A stretch of DNA of 64,000 bases from Plantibacter sp050587525 (GTDB lineage: Bacteria; Actinomycetota; Actinomycetes; Actinomycetales; Microbacteriaceae), in the NCBI RefSeq assembly GCF_050587525.1, contig NZ_JBOBFT010000005.1, positions 62,001-126,000 of the forward strand. Reading direction: 5' to 3'. The notes beneath the pieces were generated by a model, which saw nothing but the letters and a program-made list of their open reading frames with translations, did no database searches and had not been told where the DNA came from. Within the stretch, counting starts at the first letter, position 1. Each line of letters begins with the position of its first letter. Positions 28,351 to 37,422 of this stretch are shown here, one piece after another. Position numbers and translations under genes: made by a program.

Positions 28351-29148
28351 ATGGCATCCCCTGGCACCCACGACGACGATCCCACCGGCTTCCGCGGGGT
28401 CGACGACGATTCGGACACCGCGACGATCGAGGCGGCTGGCGATGCAGGGGCCGAACTCCCCAAGCTGCCGCTCCTGGAGGTGGCCGCGGCCGACGCCGCT
28501 CTCGCTGAGGTCAAGCCGACGTGGCGCGGCTGGATCCATGCCGGAACGTTTCCCGTGGCGATCGCCGCCGGCATCGTCCTCGTCGCGCTCGCCCAGGGCC
28601 CTGCCGCGAAATGGAGCACTGCGGTCTTCGCGCTGACCTCACTGCTCCTGTTCGGCAACTCTGCGCTCTACCACCGCTTCACCTGGCGGCCGAAGGTGCG
28701 TGTCGTCCTCAAGCGCATCGACCACGCGAACATCTTCCTGCTGATCGCGGGCACCTACACGCCGATCGCCGTCCTCGCACTGCCGCCGTCGAAGGGTGTG
28801 CTGCTGCTCTCGCTCGTCTGGGGCGGTGCGATCCTCGGCATCGGGTTCCGCGTGTTCTGGATCAACGCGCCCCGCTGGTTGTACGTGCCCCTGTACCTCG
28901 CGCTCGGCTGGGGCGCCGTGGCGTACCTCGTGGACATCGCGAACGCCAATGTCGCCACCATGGTCCTCGTCGCCGCTGGCGGCCTGTTCTACACGGTCGG
29001 CGCCGTCATGTACGCAGTGAAGCGGCCGAACCCGTGGCCGGGGAAGTTCGGCTTCCACGAGCTGTTCCACGCGTGCACGCTGCTCGCGTTCCTCTGCCAC
29101 TGGACGGGCATCCTGCTGCTCGCGATCGCGCCCGTCTACAACGCCTGA
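28351..29148 (+). CDS. trhA: Hemolysin III / PAQR family membrane protein
   Basis: This 265-residue protein has an acidic N-terminal tail of about 60 residues and then seven hydrophobic segments. Family motifs are SALYHR (residues about 107-112), RIDHANIFLLIAGTYTP and GFHELFHACTLLAFLCHW, carrying the conserved Ser, Asp and His residues of the metal site. Bacterial members are implicated in membrane lipid homeostasis. TATTCT at 28339-28344 is a possible -10 box and would place the transcript start close to the ATG (leaderless). It is divergent from uppS. Confidence 0.9.
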   Translation: MASPGTHDDDPTGFRGVDDDSDTATIEAAGDAGAELPKLPLLEVAAADAALAEVKPTWRGWIHAGTFPVAIAAGIVLVALAQGPAAKWSTAVFALTSLLLFGNSALYHRFTWRPKVRVVLKRIDHANIFLLIAGTYTPIAVLALPPSKGVLLLSLVWGGAILGIGFRVFWINAPRWLYVPLYLALGWGAVAYLVDIANANVATMVLVAAGGLFYTVGAVMYAVKRPNPWPGKFGFHELFHACTLLAFLCHWTGILLLAIAPVYNA

Positions 29149-29186
29149 GCTGCTCGCTCGCGAGCATCGGCTCACGCTCGGGCGAG

Positions 29187-29537
29187 TTAGTCGCGTCTGG
29201 GCGCTTCCGAGTCCGGGTTCGTCTCGGGAGCGGACGGTGCACTGGATGCTCCTGATGCGGGGGACGCGCCGGATGCTTCGCCCTGCACTCCGCCCTGTTC
29301 GTCGCGCTCGCGCAGCTCCGCCTGCAGGCGTTCCTCGACCTCTGCACGGTAGTTGACCCGGCGGACACGACGCGTCATGTCGATGATCAGCAGCACGACC
29401 ACTGCGGCGACGGCGAACGTCGCCACGAAGCCCCACGGACCCGGGGTCACCTGGTTTTCGTCGAACTGCGGCGCCGACGGCGATGGCGACGGCGTGACCG
29501 CGAGGACGAACTCGGTGAACAGGTGGGTGAGCGTCAT
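29187..29537 (-). CDS. Small single-pass membrane protein, unknown function
   Basis: This 116-residue protein has one membrane segment (WGFVATFAVAAVVVLLIIDM, about residues 35-54) followed by RRVRRVNYRAEVEERLQAEL, a charged helix, and an Ala/Ser/Pro-rich tail. It overlaps the mca stop by ATGA, so it is made with that gene. No known domain is recognised. Similar small proteins beside mca would suggest a conserved link, which I cannot check here. Confidence 0.75.
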   Translation of the reverse strand: MTLTHLFTEFVLAVTPSPSPSAPQFDENQVTPGPWGFVATFAVAAVVVLLIIDMTRRVRRVNYRAEVEERLQAELRERDEQGGVQGEASGASPASGASSAPSAPETNPDSEAPRRD

Positions 29538-30400
29538 GCAGGGTCCTCTATTCCAGCGAACAAATCGGATTCCGGGACGGAGGAGCCGACATGGGAGGTG
29601 ACCAACTCGAAGTCCTCGAACGGCCAGGCCGCGCGCTGTGCATCGTTCGGCCAGAAGAAGAAGGGCGAGTCGTCCGGCACCTGGCTGCGGTGCGCACGAA
29701 GCGCTGCGTCACGGGCTTCGAAGAAGTCACCGACGGGGACGTGCGTCGTCGAACGGTCGACGCGATCTGCCATCCATTCACGCATCTCGGCGAGACGCTC
29801 GGTCTCCGGGGCGCCGGGGTTGTGTTCGAGGAGGTACTCGTACACGGCCGTGAGGCGCTGCGTGTTGAACGACTGGTCGTAGTAGAGCTTCGAGACCTGC
29901 CAGGCGGGTCCGGCCTCCGGATACCGCTCCGGGTCGGCTGCAGCTTCCATGGCGGCGACGCTGACCTGGTGGCAGCGGATGTGGTCGGGGTGCGGGTAGC
30001 CGCCGTTCTCGTCGTAGGTGACGAGGACCTGCGGCTTGAAATCGCGGATGAGGCGCACGAGCACGCCGACGGAGGTCTCGAGCGGGATGGAGGCGAAGGA
30101 GGCGTGCGGAACCGAGCCGTCGTCCTGCGCCATGCCGCTGTCCATGTAGCCGAGCCAGCGGTGCTCGACGTCGAGGACGCGCTGCGCCTCGGCCATCTCG
30201 AGTCGGCGGTACCCGGGCAGATCGCGCTGCGCCATCGGGATCGCTTCCACGGCTGGATTCAGGATGTCGCCGCGTTCGCCGCCCGTGCAGCTCACGATCA
30301 TGACCTCGGCGCCTCGTGCACGGTACGCGGCCGACGTGGCTGCACCCTTGCTCGACTCGTCGTCGGGGTGGGCGTGGACGGACATGAGTCTCAGCGTCAC
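29534..30400 (-). CDS. mca: Mycothiol S-conjugate amidase
   Basis: Mca cleaves mycothiol conjugates so that the mercapturic acid can be exported, a detoxification route restricted to actinobacteria. The 288-residue protein has the zinc site HAHPDDESSKG near the N-terminus, the distal zinc His region HPDHIRCHQVS and GERGDILNP. The related deacetylase MshB shares the fold, but the sequence resembles Mca more closely. The GTG at 30400 is chosen because GAGAGG lies ten bases upstream and the product then begins VTLRLMSVHAHPDD. It is divergent from the DUF4307 gene. Confidence 0.92.
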   Translation of the reverse strand: MTLRLMSVHAHPDDESSKGAATSAAYRARGAEVMIVSCTGGERGDILNPAVEAIPMAQRDLPGYRRLEMAEAQRVLDVEHRWLGYMDSGMAQDDGSVPHASFASIPLETSVGVLVRLIRDFKPQVLVTYDENGGYPHPDHIRCHQVSVAAMEAAADPERYPEAGPAWQVSKLYYDQSFNTQRLTAVYEYLLEHNPGAPETERLAEMREWMADRVDRSTTHVPVGDFFEARDAALRAHRSQVPDDSPFFFWPNDAQRAAWPFEDFELVTSHVGSSVPESDLFAGIEDPA

Positions 30401-30491
30401 GGAGATCACACCTCTCGGAGCGTACGGACTGTCAGGAAGAGGCAATAGCCTTGAGGTTCAAGACTAACCGTTCGAACTGGAGTGCGTGACG

Positions 30492-30911
30492 ATGACCGGT
30501 ACCCCTCAGGCGGCCCTCGACGCACGCTACGGCCGGACGCCCGGACGCGCCAAACGCGACAGACGCATCCTCTGGATCGTCGCTGCGGCCTTCGTCGCCG
30601 TGTTCGCAGCGTGGGTGGTCTGGGCCGGCCTCGACGGCAGCGGTCCCACCATCGAGACGCGGGACACGGCGCACGAGCTCGTCGACGCGACGACCGTCAG
30701 CGTCTCCTTCGAGGTCACCGCTCCCCCGAACACCCCCCTCGCGTGCGCCGTCAAAGCGCTCAACGAGCAGTTCGCGGTCATCGGTTGGAAGGTCATCGAG
30801 CTGCCCGTGTCCGCGGAACGCACCCGCAACTTCACGGAGACCGTCCGCACCACGGAGCAGAGCAACACGGGCCTCGTGTCCGAGTGCTGGGTCCTCACGA
30901 AGGACTCCTGA
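30492..30911 (+). CDS. DUF4307 family membrane protein
   Basis: This 139-residue protein has one membrane helix (RILWIVAAAFVAVFAAWVVWAG) near residues 24-46 and a small outside domain (VSVSFEVTAPPNTPLACAVKALN) typical of DUF4307. Actinobacterial relatives often lie beside mca. The function is unknown. The ATG at 30492 has GGAG at nine bases; the GTG two codons earlier is too close to that site. Confidence 0.87.
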   Translation: MTGTPQAALDARYGRTPGRAKRDRRILWIVAAAFVAVFAAWVVWAGLDGSGPTIETRDTAHELVDATTVSVSFEVTAPPNTPLACAVKALNEQFAVIGWKVIELPVSAERTRNFTETVRTTEQSNTGLVSECWVLTKDS

Positions 30912-31012
30912 GCCGTTCCGAGCCACTGTGAGCTGCTCCCACCCGCTCTGACCAGTTCTCATCCCGCTCTGAGCTGCTCTGACACCTGCTCTGACCAGCT
31001 CTGACCAGCCCC
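30909..31012. repeat. Degenerate GCTCTGA(C/G) repeat array
   Basis: Starting at the stop of the DUF4307 gene, variants of GCTCTGACCA and GCTCTGAGCT recur about eight times in 100 bp. The last two copies (CAGCTCTGACCAGC) are direct repeats. No reading frame uses it. Confidence 0.6.
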
Positions 31013-31103
31013 TTGGCACATGGCGGGGAAGAATGCCAGACTGCGCGCCGGATTCGCCGCCGACGAGCGGACCGTGAGAGAATCGCTGAAAGCATTTCCT
31101 TGA

Positions 31104-31128
31104 ACGCCCTGGCGCACTGCCAGGGCGT
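31104..31128 (+). terminator. Hairpin terminator or attenuator upstream of greA
   Basis: The perfect 10-bp stem ACGCCCTGGC/GCCAGGGCGT has a five-base loop. It sits 193 bp after the DUF4307 gene and 60 bp before greA, so it may end the former transcript or lie in the greA leader. Confidence 0.65.
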
Positions 31129-31187
31129 CTGGCGTATGACGCACCTCGTCCAATCGCCTGTTCCATCCGATGCAAAGGAGTTCCATC

Positions 31188-31676
31188 GTGTCCGAGCAGA
31201 TCCAGGAGACGTTCCTCACGCAGGAGGCGTACGACCGCCTGCAGGGAGAACTCGACTTCTTGAGCACCACCGGCCGTGAAGAGATCGCCAAGAAGATCGA
31301 AGCCGCCCGTGAAGAAGGCGACCTCAAGGAGAACGGCGGCTACCACGCGGCGAAGGATGAGCAGGGCAAGCAGGAGGCACGCATCAGGTCGCTCACCCAG
31401 CTCCTCCGCGATTCCAAGGTCGGCGTCGCTCCGCAGTCGAACGGCGTCGTCGTGTCCGGAACGGTCATCACGGCCGATGTCGCGGGCGGCGAAGAGGTCT
31501 TCCTCCTCGGCAGCCGTGAGATCGCCGACGGCACCGACCTCGACGTCTACAGCGAGGGCAGCCCGCTCGGCACGGCCATCCAGGGCCTGAAGGTCGGCGA
31601 ATCGACGTCGTACACGGCGCCGAACGGCAAGGAGATCACCGTCAAGATCATCAAGGTGGAGAACTTCACCGGCTGA
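31188..31676 (+). CDS. greA: Transcription elongation factor GreA
   Basis: GreA rescues backtracked RNA polymerase by stimulating transcript cleavage. The 162-residue protein has the N-terminal coiled coil with the acidic tip (EEGDLKENGGYHAAKDEQ) and a C-terminal FKBP-like domain (GSPLGTAIQGLKVGESTSY). The GTG at 31188 follows AAAGGAG by seven bases, which decides the start over upstream in-frame codons. A strong bidirectional terminator follows. Confidence 0.95.
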   Translation: MSEQIQETFLTQEAYDRLQGELDFLSTTGREEIAKKIEAAREEGDLKENGGYHAAKDEQGKQEARIRSLTQLLRDSKVGVAPQSNGVVVSGTVITADVAGGEEVFLLGSREIADGTDLDVYSEGSPLGTAIQGLKVGESTSYTAPNGKEITVKIIKVENFTG

Positions 31677-31711
31677 TCGAGCAACGTGCTTCGCAGGCAC
31701 GTCCTGACGAC

Positions 31712-31757
31712 GAAAGCCCTCCCGCACTGCCTGCATGCAGGCAGCGGGAGGGCTTCT
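31712..31757. terminator. Bidirectional terminator between greA and ilvA
   Basis: A long hairpin with outer stem GCCCTCCCG/CGGGAGGGC and inner palindrome CTGCCTGCATGCAGGCAG is flanked by GAAA and TTC. It lies between the converging stops at 31676 and 31783. Confidence 0.88.
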
Positions 31758-31782
31758 TCGTGTGAGACGGGCGCCGACCTGC

Positions 31783-33054
31783 TCAGTCGTCGACGATCTG
31801 CGGGTCGTAGCCGGCTTCGCGGAGCGTCTGGACGACGAGGTCGCGGTGGTCCGGTCCGCGCGTCTCCACACTCAGTTCCAGTTCGACCTCGCTGATCTGG
31901 AGGCCGTGCCCGTGACGCGTGTGCAGGACCTCGATGACGTTCGCGTTCGCCTGGGCGACGAGTTCGGCCGTGCGCGCCAACTGGCCCGGGCGATCCGGCA
32001 ACGGAATGCGGAGCGTGAGGTAGCGGTCGGAGGCCGCGAGCCCGTGGCTGACGACCTTCTGGAGGAGGAGCGGGTCGATGTTGCCGCCCGAGAGGATCGA
32101 GACCGTCGTGCCCTCCGGAACGATCTTCCCGGCGAGGATCGCCGCGACACCTGCTGCACCGGCCGGTTCGACGACGAGCTTCGCGCGCTCCAGCAGGACG
32201 ACGATCGCTTTCGCGAGATCGTCCTCCGTCACGGTCACGACCTCGTCCACGAGCTTGCTGATGATGTCGAAGTTGAGCGTGCCGGGACGACCGACCGCGA
32301 TGCCGTCCGCGATCGTCGGCTGGACCGTCACGTTGACGGGTTCGCCGGCTTCGAGCGAGGGCGGGTAGGCGGCGGCGTTCGCGGCCTGCACGCCGATGAT
32401 CCGGATCGTGCGGCCTTCGAGCGCCGCACGCTGCTTGAGCGCGCCGGCGACACCCGAGATGAGGCCTCCGCCACCGATCGGGACGATCACGGTCTGCACG
32501 TCGGGGACCTCGTCGAAGATCTCGAGGCCGAGCGTGCCCTGACCCGCGATGACGTCGATGTGGTCGAACGGCGGGATGAGGATGGCGCCGGTCTCCGCCG
32601 CGAATTCGGCCGCGGCGATGAGCGGCTCTGCGACGGTGTGGCCGCCGAGGACGACATCGGCGCCGTAGTCGCGGGTTGCCGAGAGCTTGGGCAGCGGCAC
32701 ACCGAGCGGCATGAAGATCGTGGCCTTGATGCCGAGCTCGCGCGCCGCGAAGGCGACGCCCTGCGCGTGGTTGCCGGCGGAGGCCGCCACGACGCCGCGC
32801 GCCCGCTCCTCGGCGGACAAGGCGGCCATGCGGTTGTAGGCGCCGCGGATCTTGTACGAGCCCGTGCGCTGCAGGTTCTCGCACTTGAGGTGCACGTCCG
32901 CGCCGAGGACGTCGGACAGGTAGCGTGAGCTCTCCATCGGCGTCGCCTGCACCGTCCCGGCGAGCGTCTCACGGGCGCGTTCGAATGCAGCCAACGAGGG
33001 ACCCGGGAAGCTGTCGACGACGCGCTGGTCGTTCGTGTGGGTCTGATCAGTCAT
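31783..33054 (-). CDS. ilvA: Threonine ammonia-lyase (threonine dehydratase)
   Basis: This 423-residue fold-type II PLP enzyme deaminates threonine to 2-oxobutanoate. The Schiff-base Lys68 is in GSYKIRGA. SAGNHAQG, PIGGGGLISG and LSGGNIDP bind the cofactor and substrate. Residues about 345-423 form a single ACT domain (IPLPDRPGQLARTAELV), shorter than the twin regulatory domain of biosynthetic E. coli IlvA. It could serve isoleucine synthesis or threonine catabolism. The ATG at 33054 overlaps the transporter stop by eight bases. Confidence 0.93.
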   Translation of the reverse strand: MTDQTHTNDQRVVDSFPGPSLAAFERARETLAGTVQATPMESSRYLSDVLGADVHLKCENLQRTGSYKIRGAYNRMAALSAEERARGVVAASAGNHAQGVAFAARELGIKATIFMPLGVPLPKLSATRDYGADVVLGGHTVAEPLIAAAEFAAETGAILIPPFDHIDVIAGQGTLGLEIFDEVPDVQTVIVPIGGGGLISGVAGALKQRAALEGRTIRIIGVQAANAAAYPPSLEAGEPVNVTVQPTIADGIAVGRPGTLNFDIISKLVDEVVTVTEDDLAKAIVVLLERAKLVVEPAGAAGVAAILAGKIVPEGTTVSILSGGNIDPLLLQKVVSHGLAASDRYLTLRIPLPDRPGQLARTAELVAQANANVIEVLHTRHGHGLQISEVELELSVETRGPDHRDLVVQTLREAGYDPQIVDD

Positions 33055-34270
33055 GTGGGTCTGGTACCTGGGCTTTCTTGGAACCGGGTCTGTGTGCGGG
33101 GACGGTGTGCCAGATGCCATCCACGCTGAAGGCTGCCGGAAGGGCGTCGGGTGTTCGCCAGACGCCGCTCGAGATGTAGTGCACCATGACGTTGAACACG
33201 GCGACGACGGGGACGGCGAAGAGCGCCCCTGGAATGCCCGCGACCATGGTGCCGCCCGCGACCGCGAGGACCACGGCGAGCGGGTGCACCTTGACGGCCG
33301 TGCCCATGATGAGCGGTTGCAGGACGTGCCCCTCGATCTGTTGCACGGCCAGCACGACGATGAGCATGAGCAGCGCGATGAAGGGACCGTTGTAGACGAG
33401 GGCGAGGAACACCGCCACGGCGCCCGTCACGACCGCACCGATGATCGGCACGAAGGAGCCGAGGAGGACGAGGACGGCGACGGGGATGGCGAGCGGAACG
33501 CCGAGGAGGAACGCGCCGAGTCCGATGCCGACGGCGTCGATCGTGGCGACGAGGATCTGCGTGCGTGCGTAGTTGCCGAGCGTCGTCCAACCCGCCTGAC
33601 CGGCGCCGTCGACGGCGGGCCTCGCCCGCTTCGGGAAGACGCGGACGGTCCAGCGCCAGATCGTCTTGCCGTCGATGAGGATGAACAGGAGGCAGAAGAG
33701 GCTGAGGAAGAGGCCCGTCGCCACGTGTCCGAGCGTCGATCCGAGGGACAGCGCCCCGCTCACGAGCACCTGGCCGTCCTCCTGGACGGAGTTCCAGACC
33801 TGCCCGACGAAGTCGTTCAGCTGCGCCTCGGTGATGTGCATCGGGCTGTCGAGGAGGAACTGCTTGAAGTCGTCGAACGCACCGAGGCTGCGGTCCTTGA
33901 CCGAGTCGAACTGCGCGTAGATCTGTGAGATCGCGAGGTACAGGAGCCCGGAGACGACGGCGATCGCCCCGAGCATGGCTGCGGCGACCGCGAGGCCCCT
34001 CGGCCAGCGATGGCGCACGAGGAAGGACACGACGGGCGTCAGGAGCGCCGAGACGAGGATGGCGATGAGCAGCGGGATGACGATGAGCCGGAGCTGCACG
34101 ATGATGAAGATGAGCAGCGCGACGGCCGCAGCGACCACGAGGATCCGCCACGACCAGGCGGCGGCCGTGCGCATGCCGCGAGTGACCGAGGGATCCTCGG
34201 CCGGTCGTCGTTCGGTGGTCGGGTCAGGCAGAAGCCGGCCCCACCAGGTCTTCGGAGTGTCGTCCGCCAC
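33047..34270 (-). CDS. AI-2E family transporter (PerM-like membrane protein)
   Basis: This 407-residue protein of the AI-2E exporter/PerM family has paired helices near the N-terminus (WRILVVAAAVALLIFIIVQLRLIVIPLLIAIL split by one turn). The family stretches PIIGAVVTGAVAVFLAL and QIEGHVLQPLIMG lie in the C-terminal half. Family members export diverse small molecules or Na+, and the substrate is unknown. The stop overlaps ilvA, so the genes are co-transcribed. It is divergent from the YcaQ-like gene. Confidence 0.9.
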   Translation of the reverse strand: MADDTPKTWWGRLLPDPTTERRPAEDPSVTRGMRTAAAWSWRILVVAAAVALLIFIIVQLRLIVIPLLIAILVSALLTPVVSFLVRHRWPRGLAVAAAMLGAIAVVSGLLYLAISQIYAQFDSVKDRSLGAFDDFKQFLLDSPMHITEAQLNDFVGQVWNSVQEDGQVLVSGALSLGSTLGHVATGLFLSLFCLLFILIDGKTIWRWTVRVFPKRARPAVDGAGQAGWTTLGNYARTQILVATIDAVGIGLGAFLLGVPLAIPVAVLVLLGSFVPIIGAVVTGAVAVFLALVYNGPFIALLMLIVVLAVQQIEGHVLQPLIMGTAVKVHPLAVVLAVAGGTMVAGIPGALFAVPVVAVFNVMVHYISSGVWRTPDALPAAFSVDGIWHTVPAHRPGSKKAQVPDPHD

Positions 34271-34409
34271 CCGTCAAGTGTATGGCCGACGCATGCCCGA
34301 GCGGGCATATCGTCGGAGACGGCTCGATCGGCCTCCCCTCACGCGTGCACGGGTGCCGCCGGTCGCGTCCGGGGCGGCGATGTCGGCGGGCGGTGTTAGC
34401 GTCGGATCG

Positions 34410-35774
34410 ATGTCCGAGACGATCACTCCGCAACTGGCCAGACGTATCGCCCTCTCCGCGCAGGGCTTCGGCGGCCGCACCCCGACGAGCGCGCCGGGGA
34501 GCCGCGCGCTGCGCTCGACGATCGACCGCCTCGGGCTCGTGCAGATCGACTCCGTCAACGTCTTCGAACGCAGCCACTACCTTCCACTGTTCGCGCGGCT
34601 CGGCGCCTACGACAAGGACGTCCTCGACAAGCTCACCGTCAGGAAGCGTGCGCCCTACCTCGAGTACTGGGCCCATGAAGCGGCGTTCATCCCGCGCGAC
34701 GCCTGGCCGCTCTTCCGCTGGCGCATGGAGGCCAATCGCCGGAACGACTTCGCCGACGAGTCCGGCTGGGCCGCTCAGAACCCCGCGATGCTGCAGTGGG
34801 TCCTCGACGAGCTCCGGGAGAAGGGTCCACTGCGAGCGAGCGAGATCGAACACGACGCCAACGTCCGGCAAGGGCCGTGGTGGGGTTGGTCGGACGTCAA
34901 ACGCGCCCTGGAGACGCTCTTCCGTCACGGTGACGTCGTCACGGCGGGCCGCGACCGCTTCGAGCGCCGCTACGCCCTCCCCGAGCAGGTGCTCGACGAG
35001 GAACTCCTCGGCCGTGACGTGAGTCGTGAGGACGCGATCCGCGAGCTCGTCCGCCGATCCGCCGCCGCGCACGGCATCGCCACGCTGCCAGACCTCGCCG
35101 ACTACTTCCGCATCAAGCCCAAGACGGAGGTCAGGCGCGCCATCGAGGAGCTCGTCGACGCCGGCGAGCTCGAACCCGTCACCGTTCCCGGATGGGACCG
35201 TCGAGGGGTGCCGGAGGCAGCGTGGATCCACCGGGACGCCAAACGTCCCCGCCGGATCGAGGCCGACGCGCTCCTCAGTCCCTTCGATCCCGTCGTCTGG
35301 TTCCGTGAGCGCGCGTTGCGGATGTACGGCCTCCACTACCGAATCGAGATCTACACGCCGGCCCCGAAACGCGTCTTCGGCTATTACGTCCTGCCCGTGC
35401 TCCTCGACGACGCGATCGCCGCTCGGGTGGACCTCAAGAGCGATCGGCAGGCAGGCGTCCTCCGGGTGCAGGCGTCCTGGTTGGAGCAGGAGGCGGACCC
35501 TCGGCTCTTCACGGGGCGAGCCACCCCGCCGCTCGCACGGGACGAGGTGGCACACCGTCTCGCGCGGCTGCTCGAACGGACCGCCGCCTGGCAGGGGCTC
35601 GACGGAGTCGTCGTCGCGGACCGGGGAACGCTCGCCGGCCCCCTCGCTGCAGCCCTCGGGGTGCCCCTCAGCACTCCGCTCGCAGGGCCGGGTGCCGAAA
35701 CACTCCCGGACGGGGGTATGGGTACCACTCCCCATGCCGCAGAAGCGGAAAACGCCGCGGACGAGCTCGACTGA
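34410..35774 (+). CDS. Winged-helix DNA glycosylase-like protein, YcaQ/AlkX family
   Basis: This 454-residue protein of the HTH_42/YcaQ family repairs interstrand crosslinks and bulky N-alkyl adducts in characterised bacteria. Its N-terminal region shows LGLVQIDSVNVFERSHYL. The QxD motif (Gln45, Asp47) is the catalytic pair of the AlkX/YcaQ branch, whereas AlkZ has QxQ. Tandem winged-helix regions and a C-terminal beta domain (ALLSPFDPVVWFRERALRMYG) complete it. The ATG at 34410 is chosen from the conserved N-terminus. It is divergent from the AI-2E transporter gene. Confidence 0.9.
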   Translation: MSETITPQLARRIALSAQGFGGRTPTSAPGSRALRSTIDRLGLVQIDSVNVFERSHYLPLFARLGAYDKDVLDKLTVRKRAPYLEYWAHEAAFIPRDAWPLFRWRMEANRRNDFADESGWAAQNPAMLQWVLDELREKGPLRASEIEHDANVRQGPWWGWSDVKRALETLFRHGDVVTAGRDRFERRYALPEQVLDEELLGRDVSREDAIRELVRRSAAAHGIATLPDLADYFRIKPKTEVRRAIEELVDAGELEPVTVPGWDRRGVPEAAWIHRDAKRPRRIEADALLSPFDPVVWFRERALRMYGLHYRIEIYTPAPKRVFGYYVLPVLLDDAIAARVDLKSDRQAGVLRVQASWLEQEADPRLFTGRATPPLARDEVAHRLARLLERTAAWQGLDGVVVADRGTLAGPLAAALGVPLSTPLAGPGAETLPDGGMGTTPHAAEAENAADELD

Positions 35775-35817
35775 CTGCTAGCTTGGGGCACTTCAGTCCC
35801 GATCGAGGAGTAGCCCC

Positions 35818-37362
35818 GTGAGCACCGACGACCCGACGCCCGAGCAGAGCGAACAGCCGGAGCAGTCAGCACAGCCAGAACAGACAGCACAGCCACAGCC
35901 GACATCAGCAGCGCAGGCGGATCAGGCAGCGCAGCAAGATCAGGCAGCGCAGCACGACCAGGCAGCACGGCCGGACCAGCCGGCGACCGCGCCGCAGACG
36001 CCATCGGCCGCCGACTCGCAGCAGCCGCAGCAGTCGCCGGTCGTCCCACCCGTTGCCGGCCAGCCGCACGTCACGCCGCAGCAGCCCGGCCAGCCGCCGG
36101 CTCAGCCCACGGGCCAGCAGCCCCTCGCACCCCAGCAGCCCTACGGCGCCCCTGCCCAGCAGCCCTACGGTGCACCGTCCCAGCAGCCCGGCGCCCAGCA
36201 GCCGGCCCCGTACGGCACGCAGCCACAGCAGCCCTACGGCGCCACCGCACAGAACCCCTACGCCACGGGACAGCAGAATCCCTACGCCACGGCACAGAAT
36301 CCCTACGCGACCGCCGCTCCCAAGGCGCCGATGGACCCGAAGCTCAAGAAGCGGATCATCCTGTGGTCGTCGATCGCCGGTGGCGCGCTCGTCCTGATCG
36401 CAGCAGCCGCCATCACGATCTCGACCGTCAACACGACCGTCTACGGTCCGGGCGGGCAGGTGCAGAAGTACCTCGACGCCATCGCCGCCGGTGACGCCAA
36501 GACCGCGAACCAGATCGCTTCCCCGGACAAGTCGTTCCTGGACCGCTACGGTTCCACGTCCGGAGACGATGCGACGGGCGACCCGAGGGCCCTCCTCACG
36601 AACGAGGTCCTGAAGGCCGCCGACAAGCGGATCACGAACCAGACCGTCAGCCGCACCGCCGTCTACGGCGACAAGGCCACCGTGGAGGTGCGCTACAAGC
36701 TCGACGGCAAGTCCTACCGCGACACCGTGCAGCTCGACCGCACGGGCAAGCAGGCCGTGTTCTTCGACGACTGGGAGATCGACAGCCCGCTCGTCGGCGG
36801 CATCTCCGTCTACTCCGGCAACGCAGGATCGAGCGTCAGCGTCAACGGCGTCACGGTCGAGGCGTCCTCGGATCAGACACTGCTCGCGTACCCGGCCGTC
36901 TACGCCGTCGCCGCACCGGAGAGCAAGTACCTCACGGGCAAGGCGCAGGACGTGGCCCTGACCTCCTTCTCGGCTGGCGGCGGCTCCGCGTTCGTCGACC
37001 TCGAGATCAAGCCGACCGACGCCCTCTCCTCCGAGGTGCAGAAGCAGGTCGTCTCGATGCTCGAGAAGTGCATCTCGGTGAACACGCTCGACACGACGTG
37101 TGAGGCGATGCCGTCGTGGCAGCAGACCGCGTTCACGAACGTCGGTCCCGTCACGTGGAAGCTCACCTCGCCGCCCACCGTCAACGTGAACGGCTCGGGG
37201 ACCTCGTTCTACACGAGCGACGGTCAGATCGATGCGACCTTCGACGCCTCGCGCTACGGCCGTCCGGTCGAGACGCAGTCGCTTTCGGCGACGTACCTGT
37301 CGTTCAGTGGAACGATCACGATCGACAAGGACGACAAGGTCACCGTCACCTTCGACGAGTAG
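35818..37362 (+). CDS. Membrane-anchored protein with Gln/Pro/Tyr-rich repeats, unknown function
   Basis: This 514-residue protein has three parts. Residues 1-170 are Gln/Ala/Pro-rich, passing into QQPYGAP and QNPYAT repeats. One membrane helix follows (RIILWSSIAGGALVLIAAAAITI, about 177-200). The outside part of 300 residues is built of repeats resembling TcaA/DUF4878-like stalk domains (VQKYLDAIAAGDAKTANQIA; ISVYSGNAGSSVSVNGVTV). It starts at GTG after GAGGAG. Such topology suggests a sensor or cell-envelope anchor. I do not recognise a precise family. Confidence 0.82.
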   Translation: MSTDDPTPEQSEQPEQSAQPEQTAQPQPTSAAQADQAAQQDQAAQHDQAARPDQPATAPQTPSAADSQQPQQSPVVPPVAGQPHVTPQQPGQPPAQPTGQQPLAPQQPYGAPAQQPYGAPSQQPGAQQPAPYGTQPQQPYGATAQNPYATGQQNPYATAQNPYATAAPKAPMDPKLKKRIILWSSIAGGALVLIAAAAITISTVNTTVYGPGGQVQKYLDAIAAGDAKTANQIASPDKSFLDRYGSTSGDDATGDPRALLTNEVLKAADKRITNQTVSRTAVYGDKATVEVRYKLDGKSYRDTVQLDRTGKQAVFFDDWEIDSPLVGGISVYSGNAGSSVSVNGVTVEASSDQTLLAYPAVYAVAAPESKYLTGKAQDVALTSFSAGGGSAFVDLEIKPTDALSSEVQKQVVSMLEKCISVNTLDTTCEAMPSWQQTAFTNVGPVTWKLTSPPTVNVNGSGTSFYTSDGQIDATFDASRYGRPVETQSLSATYLSFSGTITIDKDDKVTVTFDE

Positions 37363-37377
37363 TGCACTGGCGCGGCG

Positions 37378-37400
37378 CAGGCCCGCCGAGCGCGGGCCTG
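37378..37400 (+). terminator. Terminator between converging genes
   Basis: The 9-bp stem CAGGCCCGC/GCGGGCCTG has a five-base loop. It lies 16 bp after the stop at 37362 and 23 bp before the htpX stop, so it can serve both strands. Confidence 0.8.
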
Positions 37401-37422
37401 TGCCGCGAGCGCATCGCGCTGA

